Of a stretch of DNA of 64,000 bases, positions 50,037 through 60,022 are shown one piece after another (position 1 is the stretch's first letter; every line of letters starts with the position of its first letter). The position numbers were made by a program, and so were the translations under genes. The stretch spans positions 6,396,501 through 6,460,500 of the forward strand of contig NZ_JARUBJ010000002.1 in NCBI RefSeq assembly GCF_029626145.1. The letters run 5' to 3'. The notes under the pieces were generated by a model. It made no database searches and had not been told where the DNA came from. It saw nothing but the letters and a program-made list of their open reading frames with translations. The DNA comes from Micromonospora sp. WMMD961. GTDB lineage: Bacteria; Actinomycetota; Actinomycetes; Mycobacteriales; Micromonosporaceae.

Positions 50037-50786
50037 TCAGGCGGTGCGGCGCTGCCGCAGCCAGAGCACCGGCCCGCTGACCAGGTAGCCCACCACGATC
50101 AGGGCGAACGTGATCCGGATGTCGACCAACGCGCCGATCACCGGGGCCAGCCAGAGCCACGGGGGCAGCTTCACCAGGCGGGCGAGCTTGGCGTACGGGA
50201 AGCTCGACACCATCGCGAAGGCCAGCAGCGCCACCCCGGCGACCAGCACGGCACCGGGCACCGGCAGGCCGATCGCCACGGTCACGGCGAGCACCGCCGC
50301 CGCCATGGTGGTGGGCACCCCGCAGAAGAACCGGCCGTCCTTCGGCGAGACGTTGAAGCGGGCCAGTCGAATCGCGGCACACGCCGCGACCAGTGCGCAC
50401 GCCACCGCCGCCGCGGCGGTCGAGACGGAGCCGGCGAGTGAGGCGTAGACCACGACGGGCGCGGCGAGACCGAACGAGCACATGTCGGCCAGGGAGTCCA
50501 TCTGCGCGCCGAACGGGCTGGCCACGCCGAGTCGACGGGCCAGTGCGCCGTCCAGACCGTCGAAGGCGACGCAGGCGATCAGGCAGAGCGCGGCGATGCG
50601 CACCTCACCCTGCATGGCCAGGAAGATGGCCAGCATGCCGAGCATCAGGCTGGCCAGGGTGCAGGCGTTGACCAGGCCGAACTTCATCCGGCGGGCGATG
50701 GTGCGCTCGCCCGGGAGCAGCGGGATCGACCGGGCCGAGGCCTCGTCGGTGTGCACCATCGGCGGCATCGCCGGGCTGACCGGCAT
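50037..50786 (-). CDS. pssA: CDP-diacylglycerol-serine O-phosphatidyltransferase
   Basis: A 249-residue membrane enzyme of the CDP-alcohol phosphatidyltransferase family that makes phosphatidylserine. The full signature DG-x2-AR-x8-G-x3-D-x3-D is present in DGALARRLGVASPFGAQMD and the following SLAD, with about six or seven helices. The start is uncertain: ATG 50786 (MPVSPAMPP) is chosen, but the frame stays open far upstream, and the residues RYADRQRRRYGLDRLSRPAG just before it look protein-like, so a start near 50945 is possible. It is convergent with psd, which uses its product. Confidence 0.86.
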   Translation of the reverse strand: MPVSPAMPPMVHTDEASARSIPLLPGERTIARRMKFGLVNACTLASLMLGMLAIFLAMQGEVRIAALCLIACVAFDGLDGALARRLGVASPFGAQMDSLADMCSFGLAAPVVVYASLAGSVSTAAAAVACALVAACAAIRLARFNVSPKDGRFFCGVPTTMAAAVLAVTVAIGLPVPGAVLVAGVALLAFAMVSSFPYAKLARLVKLPPWLWLAPVIGALVDIRITFALIVVGYLVSGPVLWLRQRRTA

Positions 50787-51320
50787 AACCGTTTCGATCT
50801 CCGCCCGACCGACGCTCCCCGCCGGCCGGCTGAGCCGGTCCAGGCCGTAGCGACGGCGCTGCCGGTCGGCGTACCGGTGCTCGGGCGACGCCACGTCGGT
50901 CGGGAGCAGCTCGCCGTCGCGGCGACCAACTCGGACCAACAGCACCTGGCGGGCGAACGTGCTGCTGCGGCGCAACGGGCCCGCCCAGCGACGCCCTGCG
51001 GGGCGCGGACTGTCAGTAGTACGACGCCGGCGCCATGGGGCTCTCGGCACGTTTCCTCCATCACCGGATCGGCTGACCGCCGTGTGGCGGGTGTCCGGCT
51101 GTCTCGTGCCGGACCTTGCGTGGCCCGGCAGCCGTTTTGCGGAGTACACCATCGCATAGGGGAACGTGGCTTGGCGATAGCTGCCGGCGGTACTTATATC
51201 TGGCTTAAACCGCTCGAACCGCTCGATTGTTCCCATCCCGGGCTTCAGCGCCCGTTTCCTCCACCATTCCCGCCTTTGACTGTACCGGAGGGTCACCATC
51301 TCGGCTCACCGAGCGGCGTG
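50787..51320. other. Region upstream of pssA
   Basis: A 534-base gap between minus-strand genes. The pssA frame is open through it, so its first 150 bases may be coding. The stretch 51183-51212 (CGGTACTTATATCTGGCTTA) is AT-rich and a plausible promoter. No repeat or RNA motif is seen. Confidence 0.35.
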
Positions 51321-52217
51321 CTATCGGCCACTCTGTCCGATTACCGAGGCAGCGATGTCACTCAACGGCAGGTCATCAGCTTGGGCGCGGGTGAACCAGC
51401 CGGCCCGCGCCGTCGAACCTCCGGCGGATTCGGTGACCACCGCATCGGTGGGTACGTCCACCAGCACCCGATAGATCACCCGTACGCCGTGCCAGTCCAG
51501 CGGGCGACCCTCCGGGCCCAGTGCGGCGGGGTTGTGCAGGTTGTCCACTCCGAGGAGTTCCACCACCCGGCCGACCTGGCCACCCTCCTCGACCAGCTCC
51601 CGGAGCAGGCCGGTCGTCGGCTGCTCACCGTGATCGGTGCCCCCACCGGGCAGGTGCCACAAGCCGGCCCCCGGATAGCCGTCCGCGATCTGGGTGAGCA
51701 GGATCCGTCCGGCCGGGTCGGTGACCAGCCCGTACGCCCCGAAGCGCAGCCGACGGTCAGGGTGCGCCGACGGAGGGGGCTCCGGCGGACGGTACGTTCC
51801 GGAGGGCAGTGGCGTGACCGGCTGGCCGAGCACCTCGGCGGTGAACGGGGCCAGCGTCAACCGCGACAGTTCCTCCAGGGTGAGCCAGCGGACCTGGTCG
51901 GCCGAGCCGCCCGGCGCCCCGCCGCCTGTCGCGTCATCGCCCACGGTGAGGTCGAACATCAGCCGGTCGGTGTGCAGTGCGACACCCTCGGGACGCTCGG
52001 TCGCATCGGCGATCACCGTACGCAGTCGACCCGCCGTGACGGTCAGTCCCGTCTGCTCGGCGACCGTGCGGACGACAGCTCGCTCGGGATGCTCGGCGTG
52101 CTCGACGGCACCACCCGGCAGCCGCCACACCCCGGGGAACTCACCATCCGTCCCGTCCCGGACCACCAGAACCTTGTCCGCATCCCGCAGAACCCCGTAA
52201 ACCCCGACCCGCCGCAC
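51321..52217 (-). CDS. Tandem NUDIX-domain hydrolase, first paralogue
   Basis: A 298-residue protein with two NUDIX domains (about residues 1-130 and 155-298). The C-domain box is complete: GGGTDHGEQPTTGLLRELVE followed by EGG. The N-domain box is altered: its core reads RTVAEQTG where REUXEEXG is required, losing two metal-binding glutamates. Only the second domain should hydrolyse a nucleoside diphosphate derivative. The N-domain may bind substrate or hold the fold. Substrate is unknown. It is a close paralogue of the next gene on the same strand, with a palindromic repeat between them. Confidence 0.85.
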   Translation of the reverse strand: MRRVGVYGVLRDADKVLVVRDGTDGEFPGVWRLPGGAVEHAEHPERAVVRTVAEQTGLTVTAGRLRTVIADATERPEGVALHTDRLMFDLTVGDDATGGGAPGGSADQVRWLTLEELSRLTLAPFTAEVLGQPVTPLPSGTYRPPEPPPSAHPDRRLRFGAYGLVTDPAGRILLTQIADGYPGAGLWHLPGGGTDHGEQPTTGLLRELVEEGGQVGRVVELLGVDNLHNPAALGPEGRPLDWHGVRVIYRVLVDVPTDAVVTESAGGSTARAGWFTRAQADDLPLSDIAASVIGQSGR

Positions 52218-52254
52218 AAACCCGCCCCCGCCCGCTCCGCCGTCCCACCGAACC

Positions 52255-52316
52255 CGTCGATCATGAAGTTATCGCCGTCCATCTCGGCGTGTCCTGACAA
52301 TAACTTCATGATCAAC
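52255..52316. repeat. Long palindromic repeat, copy 3 (inverted relative to copy 1)
   Basis: The 62-base element matches the reverse complement of 15530-15591 at about 55 positions, loop included (shared loop CTCGGCGTGTC). Arms share GATCATGAAGTTAT; two arm positions are C-A mismatches on the plus strand and G-U on the minus strand. It lies between the two NUDIX genes. Confidence 0.88.
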
Positions 52317-52321
52317 GGGGC

Positions 52322-52390
52322 GAGGCGGGGTGGGGGTGGCCGGGTGAGGCGGGGTGGGGGTGGCCGGGTGGGGGTGGGGGTGGGGGTGGG
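52322..52390 (+). repeat. G-rich tandem repeat, possible G-quadruplex
   Basis: Two 24-bp units (52322-52345, 52346-52369: GAGGCGGGGTGGGGGTGGCC plus GGGT) are followed by three GGGGGT and a final GGG. At least eight runs of three or more G make stable quadruplexes plausible on the plus strand, up to the NUDIX stop codon. Confidence 0.75.
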
Positions 52391-53341
52391 TCAGGTTAGT
52401 TGGGCTGCCTGGACTGCTTCGGCGGTGACCTCGGTGAGGTGGTGGGTGGGGAGAGCCCCCAACTCCTCGCGGCCGAACCAGCGGGCCTCGCAGGTGGAAC
52501 CGCCGACGTCGGCCACGGTCAGCGGGTTGGGCTTGTCGACCACGACGCGGTAGAAGGCCCGCACCCCGTGCCAGTCGATCGGGTAGCCCTCCGGGCCGAG
52601 CGAGGCGGCGTCGCGGTGACTGGCCACTCCGAGCAGCTCGACCAGGCGGCCGGTCTGCCCGGTCTCCTCGACCAACTCCCGGATGAGAGCCGCGCCGGGC
52701 TGCTCGCCGTAGTCCGTGCCGCCGCCGGGCAGGTGCCAGCAGCCAGCGCCGGGGTAGCCGGCGGAGACCCGGGTGAGCAGCACCCGCCCGGCCGGGTCGG
52801 TGCAGACCGCGTACGCGGCGAAGCGTTGCGCCCGGTGCAGCCCGTCCGGGCCGGGCACGGCGTAGAACGAGGGGAACTCGGGCGCCTCGTCGGGCACCAC
52901 GTCGGCCGAGGAGGCCGGCAACCCGAGGGCACGTGCGGTGAACGAACGCAGCGGCAGCTTGCGCGCCTCGTCGAGGGTGTACCAGCGGGCCAGGTCGGTG
53001 GGGCGGTCGCCGACCCGGTCGGCCAGGGTGCCGCCGCGGACCCCCACCCGGTAGATCAGCCGGTCGGTGTGGATCGTGATGCCCCGCTCCGGCAGTGCCC
53101 GCATGTCGGCGAGCACGTCGGCCAGGCCGGAGACGGCGACCGACAGGCCGGTCTCGGCGGCGGTTTCGCGGACGACTGTGTGGTTCGGGTCCTCGCCGTG
53201 GTCGACAGCCCCGCCGGGCAGCGACCACGTGCCGGGGGTGCCGGAGCGCTCCGATGCGCGGACCAGCAGGACTCGGCCTCTTGAATCAGCACAAACTGCG
53301 TATGCCGCGATCCTGCGGAGCGGCTGGAGCAAGGTGGTCAC
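52391..53341 (-). CDS. Tandem NUDIX-domain hydrolase, second paralogue
   Basis: A 316-residue protein of the same two-domain layout. The C-domain box GGGTDYGEQPGAALIRELVE followed by ETG is intact. The N-domain box reads RETAAETG, lacking one of the two adjacent glutamates. WHLPGGGTDYGEQP and DWHGVRAFYRVVVD match the first paralogue closely, so the pair is a tandem duplication. The GTG start is next to the divergent promoter of the small PspC gene. Substrate unknown. Confidence 0.85.
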   Translation of the reverse strand: MTTLLQPLRRIAAYAVCADSRGRVLLVRASERSGTPGTWSLPGGAVDHGEDPNHTVVRETAAETGLSVAVSGLADVLADMRALPERGITIHTDRLIYRVGVRGGTLADRVGDRPTDLARWYTLDEARKLPLRSFTARALGLPASSADVVPDEAPEFPSFYAVPGPDGLHRAQRFAAYAVCTDPAGRVLLTRVSAGYPGAGCWHLPGGGTDYGEQPGAALIRELVEETGQTGRLVELLGVASHRDAASLGPEGYPIDWHGVRAFYRVVVDKPNPLTVADVGGSTCEARWFGREELGALPTHHLTEVTAEAVQAAQLT

Positions 53342-53383
53342 GGGAGCAAATTCTCCCCGGGCCGGGTTACCGGAACGGAAAAG

Positions 53384-53428
53384 AGTCAGATTCCTGACTG
53401 TCGGGCCCCGCTCAGGGATCGGTCAGGG
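53384..53428. promoter_or_regulatory. TCAGGG direct repeat upstream of small PspC gene
   Basis: TCAGGG at 53412-53417 and 53423-53428 (11-bp period), in the context CTCAGGG-N3-GGTCAGGGT-N2-GG-N-TCC, shared with 45953-45978. A dyad AGTCAG-ATTC-CTGACT at 53384-53399 adds inverted half-sites. The second TCAGGG ends 56 bases before the start codon, against 46 at the other locus. Confidence 0.6.
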
Positions 53429-53484
53429 TAAGGATCCGGGCAGTCACCGAGGGCGGGCCGGGCGGCAGCGCGGACCGTGGGGGT

Positions 53485-53853
53485 ATGACATCCACCGCCG
53501 CTCCCCACGCCCCGTACAAGCAGCTCCGGCGCCCCACCACCGACCGCATGGTCGCCGGGGTCGCCAGTGGCGTCGGCCGTTACTTCGCCGTCGACCCCAC
53601 ACTCGTCCGGGTGGCCTTCGCGGTCACCGGACTGCTCACCGGCGGGCTCGCGCTGTTCGCGTACCCGATCATGTGGTTCCTGATGCCGGAGGAGCCCACC
53701 GGCGCACCGGCCTGGCCGCACGCGGCGGGCGTCGCGCCGCAGGCCGGCCCGCCGTCCACCGCCGGGCCCGCGCCCGGTGGACCACAGCCGGGATACGCCC
53801 CGACCCCGCCCTACCCGCCGACGACCCCGTCGGACCCGCCGCCGGCCGCGTGA
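53485..53853 (+). CDS. Small PspC-domain membrane protein
   Basis: The 122-residue product is a PspC domain (about residues 12-70, with PTTDRMVAGVASGVGRYFAV and helix VAFAVTGLLTGGLALFAYPI) plus a Pro/Gly/Ala-rich tail. PspC domains act at the membrane in envelope-stress responses. GGGGG precedes the ATG. The upstream motif shared with the PspC kinase locus suggests common control. It is convergent with guaA, the stops being 7 bases apart. Confidence 0.85.
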   Translation: MTSTAAPHAPYKQLRRPTTDRMVAGVASGVGRYFAVDPTLVRVAFAVTGLLTGGLALFAYPIMWFLMPEEPTGAPAWPHAAGVAPQAGPPSTAGPAPGGPQPGYAPTPPYPPTTPSDPPPAA

Positions 53854-53857
53854 GCAG

Positions 53858-55417
<1,560 letters not shown>

Positions 55418-55425
55418 GTGCACAA

Positions 55426-55431
55426 AGCCTA
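55426..55431 (-). promoter_or_regulatory. Candidate -10 box of leaderless guaA
   Basis: TAGGCT (TAnnnT) on the minus strand ends 8 bases before ATG 55417; no ribosome site is present. Confidence 0.35.
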
Positions 55432-55484
55432 CCGACAGTCACGGCCGCGCCCGGCACCGGCTCGCCCTGCGGAGTCGGCCGGGC

Positions 55485-57182
55485 TCAGTGACGGAGCGCG
55501 CCCGGGGCGTCCGCCGGCACCGCCGGCTGGTGCGGGGGTACGGCTGCCAGCCGGCGGTACGGGGACCCCAGCGGCGGGCGGGGGTCCTCCTCGCCCTTGT
55601 TGGGCCAGAAGGACATCGCCCGTTCCGCCTGGGCGGTGATCGTCAGCGACGGGTTCACGCCGAGGTTGGCCGAGACCGCCGCGCCGTCGACGACGTGCAG
55701 CCCCGGATGCCCGTACACCCGGTGCCAGGGGTCGATCACCCCGTCGGCCGGTGTGGCGCCGATGACCGCCCCGCCCAGGATGTGCGCGGTGATCGGGATG
55801 TCGAACGGCTCGGTGAGCGAGCCGCCCGGAGTGCCGCCGATCTCCTCGGCGAGCATGCGGGCGGCGGCGTTACCGGCCGGGATCCAGGTGGGGCTGGAGG
55901 TGCCGTGGCCCGGGCCGGTGACCAGCCGACGGCCGAGCAGGCCGCGCCGCCACCGGGTGGTCAGCGAGTTGTCCACCGACTGCATGACCAGGGCGATCAC
56001 CGTCCGTTCCGACCAGCCGCGCACCGACAACATCCGGGCGGCCAGTCGCGGTTGCCGCACGACGCTGCCCAGCCACCGCCGCACCCGGTGGGGGCCACCG
56101 TCGACGAGTAGCGACTGGAGCAGGCCCATGGCGTTGGAACCACGCCCGTAACGGACCGGCTCGACGTGGGTCTGCGGGTCGGGGTGGAACGAGCTGGTGA
56201 TGGCCACCCCCTCGGTGTAGTCCAGCCGCTCGGACCGCGCCCGTCGGCGGGGCACCGAGGCACCGAGGATCGCTTCCGAGTTGGTCCGGGTCAGGTCGCC
56301 GAGGCGGGGTGAGAGCCGGGGCAGCACGCCGTCGGCCCGCATGGCGTGCAGCAGTCGTTGGGTACCGAGCGCGCCGGCCGCGAACACCACCTGGTCGGCG
56401 TGGATGACCTGCCGTCGCTTGCGCAGCCACGCGCCGGTGCGTTCGGCGTGTACGTCGTACCCACCGTCGGCGGTCGGACGGACGGCGGTCACCGTGGTCA
56501 TCGGCAGCACCGTGGCCCCGAGCCGTTCGGCGAGCCACAGGTAGTTCTTGACCAGCGTGTTCTTCGCGCCGTGCCGGCACCCGGTCATGCACGCGCCGCA
56601 GTGCAGGCAGCCGGTGCGTTCCGGGCCGGCACCACCGAAGTACGGGTCGGCGACCCGCCGGCCGGGGCGGCCGATGTGCACGCCGACCGGGGTGGCGTGG
56701 AAGGTGTGCCCCACCCCCATCCGCTCGGCCACCGCCCGCATGGCGCGGTCCGCGCCGGTGTCCACCGGGTACGTGGTGACGCCGAGCATGCGTTTGGCCT
56801 GGTCGTAGTGGCGGGCCAACTCGTCGCGCCAGTCGGTGATGTCGCGCCACTGCCGGTCGACGTAGAAGGCGGGCAACGGTTCGTAGAGGGTGTTCGCGTA
56901 GACCAGCGAGCCGCCACCCACCCCGGTGCCGGAGAGCACCAGCACCCCGCTGCCGGAACCTCGGCGGGCCGGGCGGAGCAGGGTCAGCCGCTGGATGCCG
57001 TAGCAGCCCAGCCTCGGCGCCCAGAGGAACCGGCGGACCCGCCAGGACGTCTGCGGGAACTCGTCGTCGGCGAAGCGCCGGCCGGCCTCCAGCACGGCGA
57101 CCGAATACCCCTTCTCGGCCAGCCGGAGCGCGGTGACGGCACCGCCGAAGCCGGACCCGATGACGAGCACGTCGTACCGCAT
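55485..57182 (-). CDS. GMC-family FAD-dependent oxidoreductase (cholesterol oxidase-like)
   Basis: The 565-residue protein starts with an FAD-binding Rossmann motif, VIGSGFGGAVTALRLAEKG, followed by LEAGRRF. GTGVGGGSLVYANTL is the second FAD motif. GCLHCGACMTGCRHGAKNTL is a cysteine-rich segment typical of this actinobacterial GMC group. The C-terminal NPSLTITAQAERAM is the family end motif with the active-site Asn. The M. tuberculosis choD gene, in the guaB region, is the nearest named relative I know. The substrate may be a sterol-like or other alcohol; that is unproven. The start at 57182 is chosen because MRYDVLVIG begins the fold. Confidence 0.83.
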   Translation of the reverse strand: MRYDVLVIGSGFGGAVTALRLAEKGYSVAVLEAGRRFADDEFPQTSWRVRRFLWAPRLGCYGIQRLTLLRPARRGSGSGVLVLSGTGVGGGSLVYANTLYEPLPAFYVDRQWRDITDWRDELARHYDQAKRMLGVTTYPVDTGADRAMRAVAERMGVGHTFHATPVGVHIGRPGRRVADPYFGGAGPERTGCLHCGACMTGCRHGAKNTLVKNYLWLAERLGATVLPMTTVTAVRPTADGGYDVHAERTGAWLRKRRQVIHADQVVFAAGALGTQRLLHAMRADGVLPRLSPRLGDLTRTNSEAILGASVPRRRARSERLDYTEGVAITSSFHPDPQTHVEPVRYGRGSNAMGLLQSLLVDGGPHRVRRWLGSVVRQPRLAARMLSVRGWSERTVIALVMQSVDNSLTTRWRRGLLGRRLVTGPGHGTSSPTWIPAGNAAARMLAEEIGGTPGGSLTEPFDIPITAHILGGAVIGATPADGVIDPWHRVYGHPGLHVVDGAAVSANLGVNPSLTITAQAERAMSFWPNKGEEDPRPPLGSPYRRLAAVPPHQPAVPADAPGALRH

Positions 57183-57327
57183 GGGCGCATCATTACTCGC
57201 GAGTAGCGCTCGCGCCAGCGGCAGTTTACGCGCGATCATGCTCCGGCCGACCGACCCGGCGCCTCCCGGCCGCAACCCGGAGCACCCGTCGGAGCGTTGT
57301 TCACCAGACGGGTGGAAGGAATCCAAG

Positions 57328-58446
57328 ATGATCCTCGGGTCGATGGCGCCGCGCCGACGATGGCTGCTGCTGGGGTTGGCGGCCCTCGCCGCGGTCGCGC
57401 TTGTCGCGGCCGGCGCAGTGGTGATCACCCGGCTGACCGGTGACAGCAAGCCGGGCGGCGGCCCGGTGGCCGGCTCGCCGACCCCGTCGCCGGTCGGCAC
57501 GCCCACCCCGAGCCCCAGCGGCCCACCGCCGGGTGCGGACATCACCGGCCCGCTCAACCTGCTGCTGGTCGGCGTGGACACCCGGGTCAGCGTGCCCGGG
57601 TGGGAACCGCACTCGGACGCCGTGCTGGTGCTGCACGTGCCGAAGGGTTTGGGCCAGGCGTACCTCTTCTCGCTCCCCCGCGACCTGCTGGTCGACATCC
57701 CGGCGTTCCCGAAGGCCGGTTACAAGGGCGGAAAGACGAAGCTCACCCACGCGATGAGCTTCGGCAGCCGGGTGCCGGGCAAACCGAAGGAGCCGAACAC
57801 GGCCCAGGGGTACGAGCTGCTGCGCAGCACGGTCAGCGGGTACACCGGGCTGCGCATCGACGCCGGCGCGGTGCTCACCTTCAACGGGTTCGACCGGCTG
57901 GTCAACGCTCTCGGCGGGGTGGACATCTACGTCGACCAGCGGGTCGAATCGCTGCACCGCCGACCGGACGGCAAGTACCGGGAGAGCGCGCCGGGCGGCT
58001 ACACCGGGCCGCAGCAGGTCTACGAGAAGGGCGAGCAGCACCTCAACGGCTGGCAGGCACTCGACTACGCGCGGCAGCGCTACATCACCGGCGGCGACTA
58101 CGCCCGGCAGCGTCACCAGCAGCAACTGATCAAGGCGCTCACCCGCAAGATCCTGGACGAGAACCTGGCCCGGCAACCCGAGCGGGTCGACCAGGTGGTC
58201 GCCGCACTCGGAGACACCCTGATCTACGTGGGTGGTCGGCGGATCGTCGACATCGCGTACGCCCTCAGCGGGGTGCCGGAGAACAAGTTCGTGCTGGTGG
58301 GGCTGCCCGGTTCCGGCGTCGGCAAGGGCAGCGCCTACCGCGGCGAACAGCTCACCAAGGTCGGGCGTGACTTCATCACGGAACTCCGTGCCGGTCGCGC
58401 CGACGCCTACCTGGCAGCCCACCCCACCCTGGTCGTCAAGAACTGA
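57328..58446 (+). CDS. LytR-CpsA-Psr (LCP) family protein
   Basis: A 372-residue protein with one N-terminal membrane helix (WLLLGLAALAAVALVAAGAV), a Pro/Ser/Thr linker and an extracellular LCP domain. The domain has LLLVGVDTR, SDAVLVLHV, the conserved SLPRDLLVDIP, NALGGVDIYVD and LDYARQRYITGGDYARQR, which hold the arginines that bind the polyprenyl pyrophosphate. LCP enzymes attach teichoic-acid-like or arabinogalactan polymers to peptidoglycan. GGAAGGA precedes ATG 57328. It is convergent with the M1 peptidase gene. Confidence 0.92.
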   Translation: MILGSMAPRRRWLLLGLAALAAVALVAAGAVVITRLTGDSKPGGGPVAGSPTPSPVGTPTPSPSGPPPGADITGPLNLLLVGVDTRVSVPGWEPHSDAVLVLHVPKGLGQAYLFSLPRDLLVDIPAFPKAGYKGGKTKLTHAMSFGSRVPGKPKEPNTAQGYELLRSTVSGYTGLRIDAGAVLTFNGFDRLVNALGGVDIYVDQRVESLHRRPDGKYRESAPGGYTGPQQVYEKGEQHLNGWQALDYARQRYITGGDYARQRHQQQLIKALTRKILDENLARQPERVDQVVAALGDTLIYVGGRRIVDIAYALSGVPENKFVLVGLPGSGVGKGSAYRGEQLTKVGRDFITELRAGRADAYLAAHPTLVVKN

Positions 58447-58461
58447 CCCGCGCTCGCCGGC

Positions 58462-59919
58462 TCAGAGGCGCTTGGGCGGGACCGGCTTCTTCGTGCCGTA
58501 GAGCCAGGCGTCGAAGACCGCGTCCAGTTGCTTGCCGGAGATGCGTTCGGCCAGGGCGACGAACTCGGCGGTGGTGGCGTTGCCGTTGCGCTTCTCCGCG
58601 GCCCAGGTCTTGACGATCTCGAAGAACGCCTTGTCGCCCACGGCCACCCGCAGGGCGTGCACGGTCATTGCACCGCGTTGGTAGACCGACTCGCTGAACA
58701 GCTGCTTCACACCCGGCTTGCCCGGCGGCGTCTTCCACACCTGCGCGGGCACCTGGGCGTACCGGAAGTCGAACGCCTGCTTGGCCGTGTACGTCTTGGT
58801 GTGCTCGGCCCAGAGCCACTCCGCGTACGTCGCGAAGCCCTCGTTGAGCCAGATGTCCTCCCAGGTGGCCAGCGCGACACTGTCACCGAACCACTGGTGC
58901 GCCAGCTCGTGGGCGACCACCTCGGTGTTCTCGCCCTGCCGGAAGAACCCGGCGGAGTAGACCGGCCGGCTCTGCGTCTCCAGGGCGTACGAGATCCGGC
59001 TGTCCGAGACCACCACCCCGCCGTACGCGTCGAACGGGTACGGCCCGAAGACGCTCTCCAGGTAGTCGGCCACCTTGACGGTCTGCGCGATCGAGGTGTC
59101 CGCGGCGCCCTTGGCCACATTGGTGGCGACCGCGTTGTACACCGGACGGCCCTTGTGCTCGCCGGTGGTGATCCGGAACTTGCCGATCACCAGCGTGCTG
59201 AGGTAGCTCGCCATCGGTGACGTCTCCGACCACTTCCAGGTGGTCCATCCGTCCGCGCTGGTCTTCCCGCCGGGAACACCGTTGCTGACGGCGGTCAGAC
59301 CATCAGGGACGGTGACCTCGAAGTCGTACGCCGCCTTGTCGGACGGGTGGTCGTTGACCGGGAACCAGGTGCTGGCCGACTCGGGCTGGCCCAGCGCGAT
59401 GGCGCCCTCGGCGGTGTGCAGGAAGCCACCGTCACCGAGGATCTCGTTCTTCAGCGGCTTCGGCACACCCTCGTAGGTGACCTCGGCGACGAACCCGTTG
59501 CCGTTGATCAGACCGGACGCTGGCGTGATGACCAGCTCGTTCCGTTTCCGCTTGTGGGTCGCCGGTGCACCGTCCACGGTGACCGCGGTGACGGTCAGGC
59601 CGGCCAGGTCGAGGTTGAACGTCGAAAGGTCGGCCGTGGCGGTGGCCTGCACGGTGGTCGTGCCGGTCAACTGGTCCTTCGCGGGGTCGTAGCGCACCTT
59701 GACCGTGTACCGCCCGACGTCGTACCCGCCGTTGCCGTAGCTCGGGAAGTAGGCGTCGCCGACCCCCTCCGCGCCCGGGGTGAACGTCCGCGACGGGGTG
59801 GGGGACGCGATCGGCGACGGCGCCGCCGTCGGTGCCGTCGAGCCGCACCCGGACAGCGCGAGCGCCCCGGCCACCAGCAGACCGGCGGCCATCCGCATTC
59901 TGTGCCGCGTCACCCGCAT
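58462..59919 (-). CDS. M1-family metallopeptidase lipoprotein, first copy
   Basis: The 485-residue protein carries a lipoprotein signal with lipobox ALSGC (Cys near residue 24). After a beta-rich N-domain comes the gluzincin catalytic domain with VVAHELAHQWFGD, the third zinc ligand Glu in DIWLNEGFATYAEW, and the catalytic Tyr region near SVYQRGAMTVHAL. It should trim N-terminal residues from peptides outside the membrane. GGGGAGGACGAG precedes the ATG; the longer frame to 60189 is not supported. It is a tandem paralogue of the next gene. Confidence 0.9.
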   Translation of the reverse strand: MRVTRHRMRMAAGLLVAGALALSGCGSTAPTAAPSPIASPTPSRTFTPGAEGVGDAYFPSYGNGGYDVGRYTVKVRYDPAKDQLTGTTTVQATATADLSTFNLDLAGLTVTAVTVDGAPATHKRKRNELVITPASGLINGNGFVAEVTYEGVPKPLKNEILGDGGFLHTAEGAIALGQPESASTWFPVNDHPSDKAAYDFEVTVPDGLTAVSNGVPGGKTSADGWTTWKWSETSPMASYLSTLVIGKFRITTGEHKGRPVYNAVATNVAKGAADTSIAQTVKVADYLESVFGPYPFDAYGGVVVSDSRISYALETQSRPVYSAGFFRQGENTEVVAHELAHQWFGDSVALATWEDIWLNEGFATYAEWLWAEHTKTYTAKQAFDFRYAQVPAQVWKTPPGKPGVKQLFSESVYQRGAMTVHALRVAVGDKAFFEIVKTWAAEKRNGNATTAEFVALAERISGKQLDAVFDAWLYGTKKPVPPKRL

Positions 59920-60022
59920 CTCGTCCTCCCCGTGTGGCGGTGGCGGCCTACGCCGCTCCGCGCGGAACAGCGGTTTGCGCTGATCGCAGGCGGGAGCATA
60001 TCGACCGGTGATCACGGCTCCG

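Noticed and set aside
50946..51299. Long N-terminal extension of PssA
   Set aside because: The frame is open, but most of it has no conserved-looking residues; only the last 50 or so codons before 50786 might be real.
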